Assembly (NCBI GenBank): GCA_964613215.1
Contig: CAZTHK010000022.1
Location: 1 to 57,767 of the forward strand
Length of the DNA: 57,767 bases
Source of the DNA: CAZTHK01 sp964613215
GTDB taxonomy: Bacteria; Krumholzibacteriota; Krumholzibacteriia; Krumholzibacteriales; CAZTHK01
Direction: 5' to 3'
In this document: one piece after another, positions 6,895 through 15,572 of the stretch
Numbering within the stretch: position 1 is the stretch's first letter
Layout of the letters: each line of letters starts with the position of its first letter
Notes under the pieces: generated by a model
Databases searched by the model: none
What the model saw: only the letters and a program-made list of their open reading frames with translations
Told to the model about the DNA's origin: nothing
Translations under genes and position numbers: made by a program

Positions 6895-9633
6895 ATGCGA
6901 AGATTAAATCTGCTGCTTTCTGTATTATTGATGGCAGCGGTATGTCTACCGTCAGGTTTATCCGCAGAGAAGCTGGATTACCTGGACAAGCTGCCCCCCA
7001 TGATCGACAGGGATGTCTTCTTCGGCAATCCCGAGATAGCCGGAGGCCAGATATCTCCCGACGGAAAATTTATTTCATTCATCAAACCATACCGGGATGT
7101 TCTCAATATCTGGGTAAAGGAGCGGGGAGAATCCTATGATCAGGCCCGGCCCCTTACCGCAGATACCACCAGGCCGGTAACCTCATACTACTGGACCTAC
7201 GACAGCAAATACATCATCTACATCCAGGACAAGGGGGGAAACGAGAACTATCATGCCTATGCAGTGGATCCATACGTCTCCCCGGCGGAGGGAAGAGATG
7301 TACCCAGGGCCCGTGATCTTACCCCCATCGAAGATGTCAGGGTGATGTTCTACGGAACCTTCAAGAACGAACCCGATATCATATATATAGGGCTCAACGA
7401 CAGGGATGAACGCTATCACGATCTCTACAAGCTGAGCATCTCCACCGGCGAACGGACCCTGATAAGGGAAAACCGGGAAAACCTGGCCAGCTGGAGATTC
7501 GATGAACAGGGCAACCTGCGGCTGGCCACCCGCACCACCGATGACGGCGGCACCGAGATACTCCGAATAGACGGGGAAGACCTGGTGCAGGTGTACAAGG
7601 TCAGCAACGAAGAGCAGGCAGGGATCCTCCGTTTTCACAAGGATGGAGAGTGGGTCTACCTGGTCACCAACAAGGGCGAGGATGTCAACCTGAGCCGGCT
7701 GGTGCTATTTAATCCTGACACCATGGAGGAGAAATTCGTGGAAGCCGATCCGGAGGGTGAGGTAGACTTCGGAGGAGCTGAATTCTCTTCCAAAACAGAC
7801 GAGCTTATAGCCACCTACTATGTAGGAGACCGGCTGCGCTATTACTTCAAGGATGACCGGTTCGAAGATGCTTATGAAAAACTGGAGAAGGAGCTACCGG
7901 ACGGGGATATATACCTGGGCTCCTCCACCCTGGATGACCGGTTGTGGATGGTCTCTGTAACCAAAGACACCGATCCGGGTGCGCGCTATCTTTATGATAT
8001 GAAAACCGGTGAGGTTAAGTTACAGTACCGTTCCCGCCCCGAACTGCCCAACGAACATCTTGCCACAATGAAACCAGTTCACTACCAGTCCAGGGACGGA
8101 CTGACCATACACGGTTATCTCACCCTGCCCAGGGGGGTTGAGCCGGAGGACCTGCCGGTGGTGGTACACCCCCACGGTGGACCCTGGCACCGGGACAGAT
8201 GGGGTTACAACCCCTATGCCCAGTTCCTGGCAAACCGTGGATACGCCGTCTTCCAGATGAACTTCCGCGGTTCCACCGGTTACGGCAAGGCATTTCTCAA
8301 CGCCGGGAAGAAGGAGTGGGGAGATGCCATGCAGAATGATATTACCGACGGAGTGAAATACCTGATAGAAGAGGGCATCGCAGATCCGGACAAGGTTGCC
8401 ATATTCGGCGGTTCCTACGGCGGGTACGCAACCCTGGCCGGGATGGCATTCACCCCCGACCTGTACCGCTGCGGAGTGGATTATGTGGGGGTGTCGAACC
8501 TGCTCACCTTCCTGGAATCCATCCCGCCCTACTGGGAGACCATGCGGGAATTCCTGGATGAACATGTAGGGAGCCTGGATAACCCCGAAGATGTGAAGAG
8601 GCTGAAAAGACAGTCTCCGCTCTTCTGCGCCGACCAGATAGAGGCGCCTCTGCTGGTGGTACAGGGAGCCAATGATCCCAGGGTCAAGAAGGCGGAGAGC
8701 GATCAGATAGTAACCGCCATGCGCGATCTCGGCCGGGAGGTCGAATACATAATAGCACCGGATGAAGGTCACGGATTCGCCAACGAGGACAACCGGATGG
8801 CCATGACGGTAGCCATGGAGGAATTCTTTGCCGAACATCTGGGGGGAAGATACCAGGAATCCGTGGATGATGAGGTGGCGGAACGGCTGGAAGAGATCAC
8901 CGTGGATGTATCGGAAGTGAAGGTGGAAAAGCCGGAGGCTGATCCCGAAGAGGCCATGAAGACTCCCCTGCCCGGCCTGGATGCCGGCATGATCAAACCG
9001 GCCAGCCTGACCTACCAGGCCGGCATGAGTATCGGCGGGCAGGAGATCAATCTGGATATCACCAGAAACATCCGGGAGGCTGAACTGGAAGGAGAAAAAG
9101 TCTGGCGGGTGATCTCTGAGCAGAAAACCACCATGGGCTCGTCAGTCGACACCACCTTCCTGGACAGAACCACCCTGCTGCCAATAACCAGAAAGATCAG
9201 CCAGCAGCAGGTAAGAGTGATCCTCAATTACAGCGACCAGGCAATCCAGGGAAAGATGAGTATGGGAGCTCAGGAGATGCCGGTGAATGTAGAACTGCCC
9301 GCTCCCACCCTTTCCGACGGAAGCGGTCAGGAGCTGGCCATAGTTGGCATGCCCCTTGCGGAGGGATTTAAGACGACCTTCCGGGTATTCAACATCCAGT
9401 CCCAGAAGATAAGACCCATGCTTATGGAGGTAACCGGAGTGGAAAACGTTGAAGTTCCCGCCGGAACTTTCGAAGCATACAAGATAGAAATAAAGCCGCT
9501 GGACGGAGATCCCGGCGGCGGAACCATGTTTGTGAGCAAGAAGGATCCCCGTTACATGGTTCGGGGCACCTTCCAGCTGCCTGCACAGGCAGGAGGTGGA
9601 ACCATGACGGTGGAACTGACAGAATATCAATAG
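6895..9633 (+). CDS. Exported S9 family (prolyl oligopeptidase-type) peptidase with extra C-terminal domain
   Basis: The start chosen is the ATG at 6895, 5 bases after AAGGAGGAG; the GTG just before it is too close to that site. A Sec signal peptide covers about the first 24 residues. Next come a seven-bladed-propeller region (about 45-380) and an alpha/beta-hydrolase catalytic domain (about 390-655) with Ser507 in GGSYGGY, Asp594 in GANDPR and His626 in DEGHGF. This is the full triad of acylaminoacyl-peptidase or dipeptidyl-peptidase IV-like enzymes. About 230 further residues after the catalytic domain are not part of the usual S9 enzyme. They contain VEVPAGTFEAYKIE, a pattern I associate with DUF3108-like domains. 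It likely acts in the periplasm on oligopeptides; the substrate is unknown. A strong hairpin and lpoB follow on the same strand. Confidence 0.93.
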   Translation: MRRLNLLLSVLLMAAVCLPSGLSAEKLDYLDKLPPMIDRDVFFGNPEIAGGQISPDGKFISFIKPYRDVLNIWVKERGESYDQARPLTADTTRPVTSYYWTYDSKYIIYIQDKGGNENYHAYAVDPYVSPAEGRDVPRARDLTPIEDVRVMFYGTFKNEPDIIYIGLNDRDERYHDLYKLSISTGERTLIRENRENLASWRFDEQGNLRLATRTTDDGGTEILRIDGEDLVQVYKVSNEEQAGILRFHKDGEWVYLVTNKGEDVNLSRLVLFNPDTMEEKFVEADPEGEVDFGGAEFSSKTDELIATYYVGDRLRYYFKDDRFEDAYEKLEKELPDGDIYLGSSTLDDRLWMVSVTKDTDPGARYLYDMKTGEVKLQYRSRPELPNEHLATMKPVHYQSRDGLTIHGYLTLPRGVEPEDLPVVVHPHGGPWHRDRWGYNPYAQFLANRGYAVFQMNFRGSTGYGKAFLNAGKKEWGDAMQNDITDGVKYLIEEGIADPDKVAIFGGSYGGYATLAGMAFTPDLYRCGVDYVGVSNLLTFLESIPPYWETMREFLDEHVGSLDNPEDVKRLKRQSPLFCADQIEAPLLVVQGANDPRVKKAESDQIVTAMRDLGREVEYIIAPDEGHGFANEDNRMAMTVAMEEFFAEHLGGRYQESVDDEVAERLEEITVDVSEVKVEKPEADPEEAMKTPLPGLDAGMIKPASLTYQAGMSIGGQEINLDITRNIREAELEGEKVWRVISEQKTTMGSSVDTTFLDRTTLLPITRKISQQQVRVILNYSDQAIQGKMSMGAQEMPVNVELPAPTLSDGSGQELAIVGMPLAEGFKTTFRVFNIQSQKIRPMLMEVTGVENVEVPAGTFEAYKIEIKPLDGDPGGGTMFVSKKDPRYMVRGTFQLPAQAGGGTMTVELTEYQ

Positions 9634-9646
9634 AGTTATTTTGACG

Positions 9647-9682
9647 GCCGGGCAATGGTCAACTGACCGGCCATTGCCCGGC
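9647..9682 (+). other. Strong intercistronic hairpin between peptidase and lpoB
   Basis: GCCGGGCAATGG (9647-9658) and CCATTGCCCGGC (9671-9682) are a perfect 12-bp inverted repeat. The 12-base loop itself can partly pair with the stem (GGTCA and TGACC). No T-run follows, and the ribosome-binding site of the next gene lies about 10 bases on. It therefore looks more like an mRNA-stability or attenuation element than a terminator. Confidence 0.6.
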
Positions 9683-9702
9683 AGACAGGAGAAAGGGGAA
9701 CC

Positions 9703-10314
9703 ATGAATAGAAAGATTTTGATTACCCTGGCGTTGGCATGTTCGGTCATGGTGGCGGCCGGCTGCGGTGGTCCCAGCGTTCATGTTACCAGGACCGACAC
9801 CGATCATGTCACCGACTTCAGCGGAAAGTGGAATGATACCGACTCGCGCCTGGTCTCCGAGGAGATGGTCAGGGACTGCCTCTCCCGCCCCTGGCTGGGA
9901 GAATACACCGGCAAGCATGACAGAAAACCGGTAGTCCTGGTAGGAGTGGTCAACAACAAGACCATGGAGCATATCTCCACCGAGACATTCGTCAACGACC
10001 TGCAGCGGGAGCTGGTAAACAGCGGCCGGGTCTCCTTTGTAGCTGAGAAGGATATCCGGGAGATGATGAGGGAAGAGAAGTACGACCAGGAGCGTTACTC
10101 CTCGCCTGAGACCATGAAGAAGATGGGCAGGGAGATAGGCGCCGATTTCATGCTGTTCGGAGATATCAACATGATCACCGACCAGGTGGATGACATGAAG
10201 GCCAAGTTCTATCAGGTGGACCTGGAGCTGATCAATATTGAGACCAACGAGAAGGTATGGCTGGGACAGAAGAAGATAAAGAAGGTGGTAAGCAGGGATA
10301 AGTACAAGCCCTGA
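9703..10314 (+). CDS. LpoB-like penicillin-binding-protein activator lipoprotein
   Basis: The protein has 203 residues with a lipoprotein signal (lipobox VAAGC, lipidated Cys21) and a good ribosome-binding site (AGAAAGGGGAA). The mature part carries the LpoB/DUF3897 fold signature: KPVVLVGVVNNKTMEHIST, FVNDLQRELVNSGRVSFVA, GREIGADFMLFGDINMI, and an end reading ELINIETNEKVWLGQKKIKK. In Enterobacteria LpoB is an outer-membrane lipoprotein that stimulates PBP1b. No PBP gene is in this window, so that role is inference from the family. The following gene encodes a COG3014 lipoprotein; the two families commonly travel together. Confidence 0.85.
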   Translation: MNRKILITLALACSVMVAAGCGGPSVHVTRTDTDHVTDFSGKWNDTDSRLVSEEMVRDCLSRPWLGEYTGKHDRKPVVLVGVVNNKTMEHISTETFVNDLQRELVNSGRVSFVAEKDIREMMREEKYDQERYSSPETMKKMGREIGADFMLFGDINMITDQVDDMKAKFYQVDLELINIETNEKVWLGQKKIKKVVSRDKYKP

Positions 10315-10553
10315 GCACCGCTTCAGCGAAGCATCCAGATAAGCTTAATCCACCGGGATGGATAAACAGGTCTGTATCATCCGGGATGTCAGGCTGTTCA
10401 GCCGGCCGGGATAATTGCCGGGCCGCCGGATCAGGTTGGCCCGCATGGTTTCTGCCGGCTGACAGGAGGCAGAGACATGCCTCCCTCCCGGCTGTTGGGT
10501 TACTGATTCGACCGCCCATAATAATCAAATTTCAAACCGGACTTTAAGGTAGT

Positions 10554-11906
10554 ATGAGTGGCAAATCAGAAATAAGAACACTGATCATTCTCTTTATTGG
10601 GGTTCTCATTATCAGTGGTTGTGCCTCCACTATGAGAAGGGAGCTGGAGGTCGACGGCTACCTGGAAACACGGGAATACCATCAGGCCCTGACCGAGCTT
10701 AAGGAGAATGAAGAGAAGTTCGGGGATAAGAACCGGCTTCTCTATCTGCTCAACGCCGGCGCCCTGGCTCACTACTCCGGCAGGTACCAGGAGAGCAACC
10801 AGCATTTCGAGGAGGCCTATCACCTGGCGGAGGATCTCTACACCAAGAGTATATCCAGGGAAGCCCTGGCCAGAATAAGCCCCAACGTGCGACCATACTA
10901 TGGTGAGGACTACGAAAAGGTGATGATCAACACATTCATGGCTCTCAACTATCTCCAGCTGGGAGAGCTGGAGGAGGCCAGGGTGGAAGCACGCAGGATA
11001 GATGCGGTGCTGTCTCTTCTCACTCAGAAGTATGAGAGTGAAAATAAGTATAAGACCGATGCCTTCAGCCGGTACCTGGCGGGGATAATCGAAGAGCTGG
11101 ACAATGACCCGAATGACGCCCTGATATCGTACATGCAGGCATACCAGGCATATAAGGATTATCAGAAGATGTTCTCCTTCCCTGTGCCGGCACAGCTCAA
11201 GAGGGATATCCTGAGGTTATGCCGGTTGCTGAGCTTCGACGAGAAGTACCGTTACTACCTGGAGGAATTCGGTGAGGAGTATGATCAGAGGGATATTACC
11301 GGCAACCGGGAAAACACCGGGGAGATAGTCTTCATATTCATGACCGGTCTGGCCCCCTCTAAGGAGGAACTGAATACCAGATTCACCTCGGTGGACCCGG
11401 ATGGGAATACCCATACCTTTCAGGTTCAGATTCCCCAGCTGATAGAAAGACCCAGCATTATAGAACAAGTCCAGGTAAACTGCAGCAATGCCGCCAATCT
11501 GTCATCCACCGCAGAGATGGTTCAGCATGTGGGCAAGATAGCAAAAAAGAATATGGAAGATAAGAAACCTATGATGCTGCTGGGGGCCTGGACCAGGGCT
11601 CTGGCCAAGTTCGTGGCCACCGAAAAGGCCAAGGACAAGATGGAGGGGGACAGCTTCTGGGGCAATGTGCTCAAGGGGGTGGTCACCGACGCCATTGCAG
11701 AAGAGGTTACCAGGGCGGACATACGATGCTGGCGAACCATACCTGAGAAAATCATGTTATACCGGCGGAGGATTCCCCCGGGCAACTACCGGTACCTGAT
11801 AAAGTACCTGGGAGGAAGCGAAGGTGGGGTAGTAGCGACGGTAGAGGAGGAGGTGGAAGTCAAAGAAGGCCAGACCACCATACTTTATTTCAACGAATTC
11901 ATCTAG
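10554..11906 (+). CDS. COG3014-family lipoprotein with TPR-like repeats
   Basis: The 450-residue lipoprotein has signal RTLIILFIGVLIISGCAS (Cys23). Residues about 35-250 are helical and TPR-like (YHQALTELKEN, GRYQESNQHFEEAYHLAE, MINTFMALNYLQLGELEEARV). The C-terminal half is a beta-rich region ending PPGNYRYLIKYLGG. The pattern fits COG3014, an uncharacterised family of envelope lipoproteins usually found beside LpoB-like proteins, as here. The start at 10554 has only a weak ribosome-binding site (TAAGG), but it yields a clean signal peptide. The function is probably in assembly of the outer envelope or peptidoglycan; this is inference from context. Confidence 0.8.
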   Translation: MSGKSEIRTLIILFIGVLIISGCASTMRRELEVDGYLETREYHQALTELKENEEKFGDKNRLLYLLNAGALAHYSGRYQESNQHFEEAYHLAEDLYTKSISREALARISPNVRPYYGEDYEKVMINTFMALNYLQLGELEEARVEARRIDAVLSLLTQKYESENKYKTDAFSRYLAGIIEELDNDPNDALISYMQAYQAYKDYQKMFSFPVPAQLKRDILRLCRLLSFDEKYRYYLEEFGEEYDQRDITGNRENTGEIVFIFMTGLAPSKEELNTRFTSVDPDGNTHTFQVQIPQLIERPSIIEQVQVNCSNAANLSSTAEMVQHVGKIAKKNMEDKKPMMLLGAWTRALAKFVATEKAKDKMEGDSFWGNVLKGVVTDAIAEEVTRADIRCWRTIPEKIMLYRRRIPPGNYRYLIKYLGGSEGGVVATVEEEVEVKEGQTTILYFNEFI

Positions 11907-11928
11907 AGCCTGGTCCCGGCGACTTATC

Positions 11929-12354
11929 ATGGTACTGATCAACAGAAATACATTCATTCCCGATAATGAACTCAACTTCAGATTCTCCTCCAGCAGCAAG
12001 CCGGGGGGACAGAATGTAAACAAGGTCAACACCCGGGTTACCGTACTTTTCGATGTGGACAGTTCCAGCGGCCTGTCGGTGAGGCAGAAGCAGCGGATCC
12101 ACAAGAAGCTGGGCAAGAGGATAAACAGGGAGGGGATTCTGCAGGTGTCCTCACAGAGACACCGCTCCCAGAGCGCCAACCGGGAGGATGCGGTAAACCG
12201 GCTGGCTGCCATGATCCGCAAAGCCCTCCGGCGGAAACCCCGCCGGAAGAAGACCCGCCCTCCCCGGAGGGCAAATGAGAAGAGGCTGAGGGAGAAAAAA
12301 CGCCGGGGACGGCTGAAGCGGTTGAGAAAACCGGTGGACCAAACGGAGGAGTAA
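11929..12354 (+). CDS. arfB: ArfB (YaeJ) alternative ribosome-rescue peptidyl-tRNA hydrolase
   Basis: The protein has 141 residues. The N-terminal release-factor domain carries the catalytic GGQ (Gly26-Gly27-Gln28 in SSSKPGGQNVNKVNT). The C-terminal tail, from about residue 100, is very rich in Arg and Lys, as needed to enter the empty mRNA channel of a stalled 70S ribosome. It lacks the codon-recognition domains of RF1/RF2. It hydrolyses peptidyl-tRNA on ribosomes without an mRNA stop codon, as a backup to tmRNA, which is also present here. It starts 22 bases after the COG3014 gene and may be co-transcribed. The ribosome-binding site is weak. Confidence 0.93.
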   Translation: MVLINRNTFIPDNELNFRFSSSSKPGGQNVNKVNTRVTVLFDVDSSSGLSVRQKQRIHKKLGKRINREGILQVSSQRHRSQSANREDAVNRLAAMIRKALRRKPRRKKTRPPRRANEKRLREKKRRGRLKRLRKPVDQTEE

Positions 12355-12492
12355 TTTTCAGCCTGAATAAATCACCCCGCAGCGGAAGCAGAAGATTATT
12401 TGCGCCAGCCTCAGTTTTCCGTAATATGAACCTTGCATATCACCGGGACGGCGGTTTATTCGACCCGGGATAAAACCCTGAATTTTATCTGA

Positions 12493-13044
12493 TCACTGGA
12501 TAGAATGACCACTCACTGCAAATTCTGATCCTCCCAGATGGTGAATCAGTTCCAGTCCGTTGCTGAAGTCCCACTTTCCTTCAGGGAAACAATCCCTCCT
12601 CGCTTCGGAGTGAAGAACATTGGCTATCAACAGGGAACTGTATCCCATATCCACTACCTGTGAGATTCTGCATTCCATCCGGGCCACCGCCTCCCCTATA
12701 AGAGGTGCTTCGATATCTTTCGCATCCACCCTGGTCAATCCGGTCCCGGCGAACTTATCCGGCACGTCCCTCCCGCTGTTGGTCCCGCAATAGATCACTG
12801 CTTCGGTCAGCCCGGCATCAGGTATATTGATACCAAACTCCCCCCTCTCCATCATCAGGGGATAGGAGTAGTGGCCCTTGCCGCTTAGTATTGCCGCCAT
12901 GGGAGGTTCCTTTCTCAGCGGCATAGTCCAGGCCACCGAGAATATAGTATCTTCCTCGCCGTTTCCCACCGTGATCAGAACCACCGGGCCGGGAGTAAGC
13001 AGCCGGTGAGGATTTTGCACTTCTACATATTCATTCTCAGTCAT
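12493..13044 (-). CDS. Flavin reductase-like (flavoredoxin) FMN-binding protein
   Basis: The 183-residue protein fits the flavin-reductase-like split-barrel family. It begins NPHRLLTPGPVVLITVG, then IFSVAWTMPLRKEPPMAAI (FMN-binding strand-loop), SGKGHYSY, GEFGINIP, then DVPDKFAGTGLT. Members bind FMN and move electrons between NAD(P)H or ferredoxin and partner proteins; several in anaerobes are called flavoredoxins. The partner is not evident from the neighbours, since upstream is the opposite-strand YihY gene and downstream is arfB, convergent. AAAGGA precedes the start by 7 bases. Confidence 0.85.
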   Translation of the reverse strand: MTENEYVEVQNPHRLLTPGPVVLITVGNGEEDTIFSVAWTMPLRKEPPMAAILSGKGHYSYPLMMERGEFGINIPDAGLTEAVIYCGTNSGRDVPDKFAGTGLTRVDAKDIEAPLIGEAVARMECRISQVVDMGYSSLLIANVLHSEARRDCFPEGKWDFSNGLELIHHLGGSEFAVSGHSIQ

Positions 13045-13148
13045 AGAAAATCCTTTCTGTAGTTGCTAAGCTAAGGGTAATTTAAATCTGTTCAACTGTC
13101 AACGGGAGGAAACTTGGAGTTTCCCCAATTTTATTCGATTCGCATTGT

Positions 13149-13299
13149 TCCGGTGCCTGGTGTTTCAAAATCGCCGTTGATTTCTCGCCGGCCGCGGAAA
13201 TCTTAAGCTCTGCGCCCCGGGCTCGCTCTTTCTGACCCTTCCGGGGCAGAAAACCATGCCCGCTCGACAGGTGAGGGTTTTGAAACACCGGGCACCGGA
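13149..13299. repeat. Fold-back element with 22-bp terminal inverted repeats (MITE-like)
   Basis: TCCGGTGCCTGGTGTTTCAAAA (split here as TCCGGTGCCTGG and TGTTTCAAAA, 13149-13170) is matched at 21 of 22 positions by the reverse complement of 13278-13299. The total element is 151 bp and contains no gene. Its interior (about 13178-13275) is homologous to a stretch at 29560-29690 in the opposite orientation. The structure resembles a non-autonomous mobile element. No clear target duplication is visible. The rest of the gap between 13045 and 13549 is AT-rich, with a small CCCCG/CGGGG hairpin at about 13372-13391, and no gene. Confidence 0.6.
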
Positions 13300-13549
13300 T
13301 GAAAAAACGCCGTGTATACATATTCCTCTTATCAATATTAATAACTGATAGTCATATATAATCTTATCAAATCCCCGGATAATTTTTCGGGGAAACTCCA
13401 CAAGGAAACCAGGAGCTTTCTGAAAATTTCAGCCCTGGAATTTAATTCAGGAACATTATCATTGGCTGCCCCTATTAATAAGGTGGAAATCATAAAGAAA
13501 TATGATTAAAATAAATCTTTGATTTTTCTGATTATACAGGGAGTTTCCC

Positions 13550-14386
13550 ATGAAAGGTCCCGGCATACTGATCATGCTGAAACGGGCGGTGATGAATATC
13601 TTCGAGGATGATATCTTCACCCTGGCCGGAGCGGTGGCCTTCTTCACCACCCTTTCGCTGGCTCCTCTGCTGGTATTGCTCCTCTCGGTAACCGGACTTT
13701 TTTCCCAGTCAGCTCATCAGGAACTGGTTGCCGAACTGGAATCACTCCTGGGACCCACCGCCGGAAGGGTGATAGATGTGGTTCTGAAAAACATCGGGGA
13801 ACAGGAACTGGCCGGCAAAATTTCAGCAATCCTCAGTATCGCCATCCTGCTGTTCTCCTCCACCGCCGTGTTCGTTCAGCTGCAGAAGGCGATGAACCGG
13901 ATATGGGGAGTTGAACCTCAACCCAGCACCCGCAAGGCCCTGAAGAACTGGTTGATGAGAAGGCTTTCTTCGGTGATAATGATAATGGGGATAGGAACAC
14001 TCCTTATTATCTCGCTGCTCCTGAAAACCGGACTCAATTTACTGCTGGGCGGAACCGGAACAGTAATGGATATTGCCGGCTCCCTGGGTACTGTTATTAT
14101 TTACATAATTCTATTCGGTTCCATGCTTCTGTATGTGCCGGATGTTAATCTCAGCTTCAGAGATATCGGAGTAGGGGCGGTCATCACTGCGCTCATGTTT
14201 TATCTGGGCCAGTGGGCTATTGGCCGCTATCTCAGCTTTACCGGTATAGGATCAGCATACGGAGCAGCAGGAACCCTGGTGGTGGGGCTTCTATGGGTAT
14301 ACTACTCCACCCTGGTGGTTTTCCTGGGAACCGAACTGGCCAAGGCATACGCTCACCAGTACGGCTCCATCGATCCGCCCGGTTGA
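13550..14386 (+). CDS. YihY/BrkB family inner-membrane protein (UPF0761)
   Basis: The protein has 278 residues. The N-terminal DDIFTLAGAVAFFTTLSLAP is the typical opening of the YihY/BrkB family (once misnamed ribonuclease BN). Roughly six membrane segments follow, and the hallmark FTGIGSAYGAAGTLVVGLLW lies near the C-terminus, before TELAKAYAHQYGS. It is an integral inner-membrane protein of unknown transport or envelope role. It stands alone, divergent from the flavin reductase gene, with GGGAG as ribosome-binding site. Confidence 0.9.
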   Translation: MKGPGILIMLKRAVMNIFEDDIFTLAGAVAFFTTLSLAPLLVLLLSVTGLFSQSAHQELVAELESLLGPTAGRVIDVVLKNIGEQELAGKISAILSIAILLFSSTAVFVQLQKAMNRIWGVEPQPSTRKALKNWLMRRLSSVIMIMGIGTLLIISLLLKTGLNLLLGGTGTVMDIAGSLGTVIIYIILFGSMLLYVPDVNLSFRDIGVGAVITALMFYLGQWAIGRYLSFTGIGSAYGAAGTLVVGLLWVYYSTLVVFLGTELAKAYAHQYGSIDPPG

Positions 14387-14639
14387 TCTGACTTATTTCA
14401 GAAAAAGCATTGTAACTGTTCTACAGTTATCACTTACCGATGCAGGCAACATACATCCGCACAAATTGATCTGGCCCGCCCGGAAATTGCCACCGCTGAT
14501 AAACCGGTCTATCCTTACCAGGCCGCCTCCTGTTCAACCAGAGTGAAAGGAGATACCGGATTGCATGTAGCCGTAGATACAAAGACACCGTCCGGAGCAA
14601 ACCATGGACAGATATATTATCAGGAATATGTTTCAATAA

Positions 14640-15539
14640 TCAAATAGCCGGCTCTGTAAGTACCACCTCGTTCTTTATCTTCTGAGTCATGGGCATACTC
14701 ATCCCCCCTATCCCTCCTATCTGTATATCCATTTCGCTGGTAGCTTCGCTGCTCATCTTGACTAAAAATCCTCTCTTATAGGCAAAGTGCCATAGAATGG
14801 TACCGCTTATATCACCTTCGATCACGGCCTTCTGCCCCATGCTCTCTCCCTCACCCTCCACTTCTCCCTGTGACTCAGTCTCTATCTCAAGGCACTCATA
14901 ACTGCCCACTGTCCGGTAACCCAGCAGCCTGCTGTTGTAATTCACCACTGTATGGACATCAATCCCCCGCTGATTCTGGACAGTATCGATGGCACTACTC
15001 CAACTGTCCCCGATCTTCACCGGCTTTTCAGGTAATTCCATGAAGATCTTCTGGAAAAACCTGCTTATACTCTGTTTTCCACCCTGCATTTGACCCATAT
15101 CTATCTGTATGGAATCCAATCCGCTGTGCTCAAGCTCCCTGCCGGCGGGAGTATAGACAACACCAAACTTCTTGCCTGTAAGGGAAGAGGTATCCAGAAA
15201 ATTATTCTCACCGAATCCTTCCGATTCCACTACAACATCATTCAAAGTAACTGTAGCCCTGAGATTTCTCTCCCTCTCCCCGGTATTATCACTCAATTCA
15301 TATTCAGTGGAAAAACGGGTGGTGTCTTCCCGGGAACGCCCCATCATCTCCAGAGTGGTAATTACATTACCCTCGGATGCATATGTCAGCCTGTCCTCCT
15401 CTCCCAGGCGATATTCCAGAATAAACCCCGAATCCGGATTACCCCAGAAGGGTTGCTTGGTTCCGCAACCTGGCAGCAAAAAAAGAATACCCGCTGCCAT
15501 AATTAAAACCTTCAATTTACCGAAACCTGTTTTGCTCAT
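14640..15539 (-). CDS. Lipoprotein of unknown function (DUF6263-like)
   Basis: The protein has 299 residues with a lipoprotein signal (LIMAAGILFLLPGC, Cys25) and ribosome-binding site AAGGGAG. The mature part is beta-rich, with FILEYRLGEEDRLTYASEGN near the start, KIGDSWSS in the middle and a repetitive EGEGESMGQKAVIEGDISGT segment. This overall pattern resembles the DUF6263 family, for which no function is known. It probably sits in the outer membrane facing the periplasm. The gene just upstream on the same strand (DUF4236-TPR) starts 34 bases away and may be in the same transcript. Confidence 0.65.
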   Translation of the reverse strand: MSKTGFGKLKVLIMAAGILFLLPGCGTKQPFWGNPDSGFILEYRLGEEDRLTYASEGNVITTLEMMGRSREDTTRFSTEYELSDNTGERERNLRATVTLNDVVVESEGFGENNFLDTSSLTGKKFGVVYTPAGRELEHSGLDSIQIDMGQMQGGKQSISRFFQKIFMELPEKPVKIGDSWSSAIDTVQNQRGIDVHTVVNYNSRLLGYRTVGSYECLEIETESQGEVEGEGESMGQKAVIEGDISGTILWHFAYKRGFLVKMSSEATSEMDIQIGGIGGMSMPMTQKIKNEVVLTEPAI

Positions 15540-15572
15540 GATTCTTCTCTCCCTTTATTATGGATACTTCTT

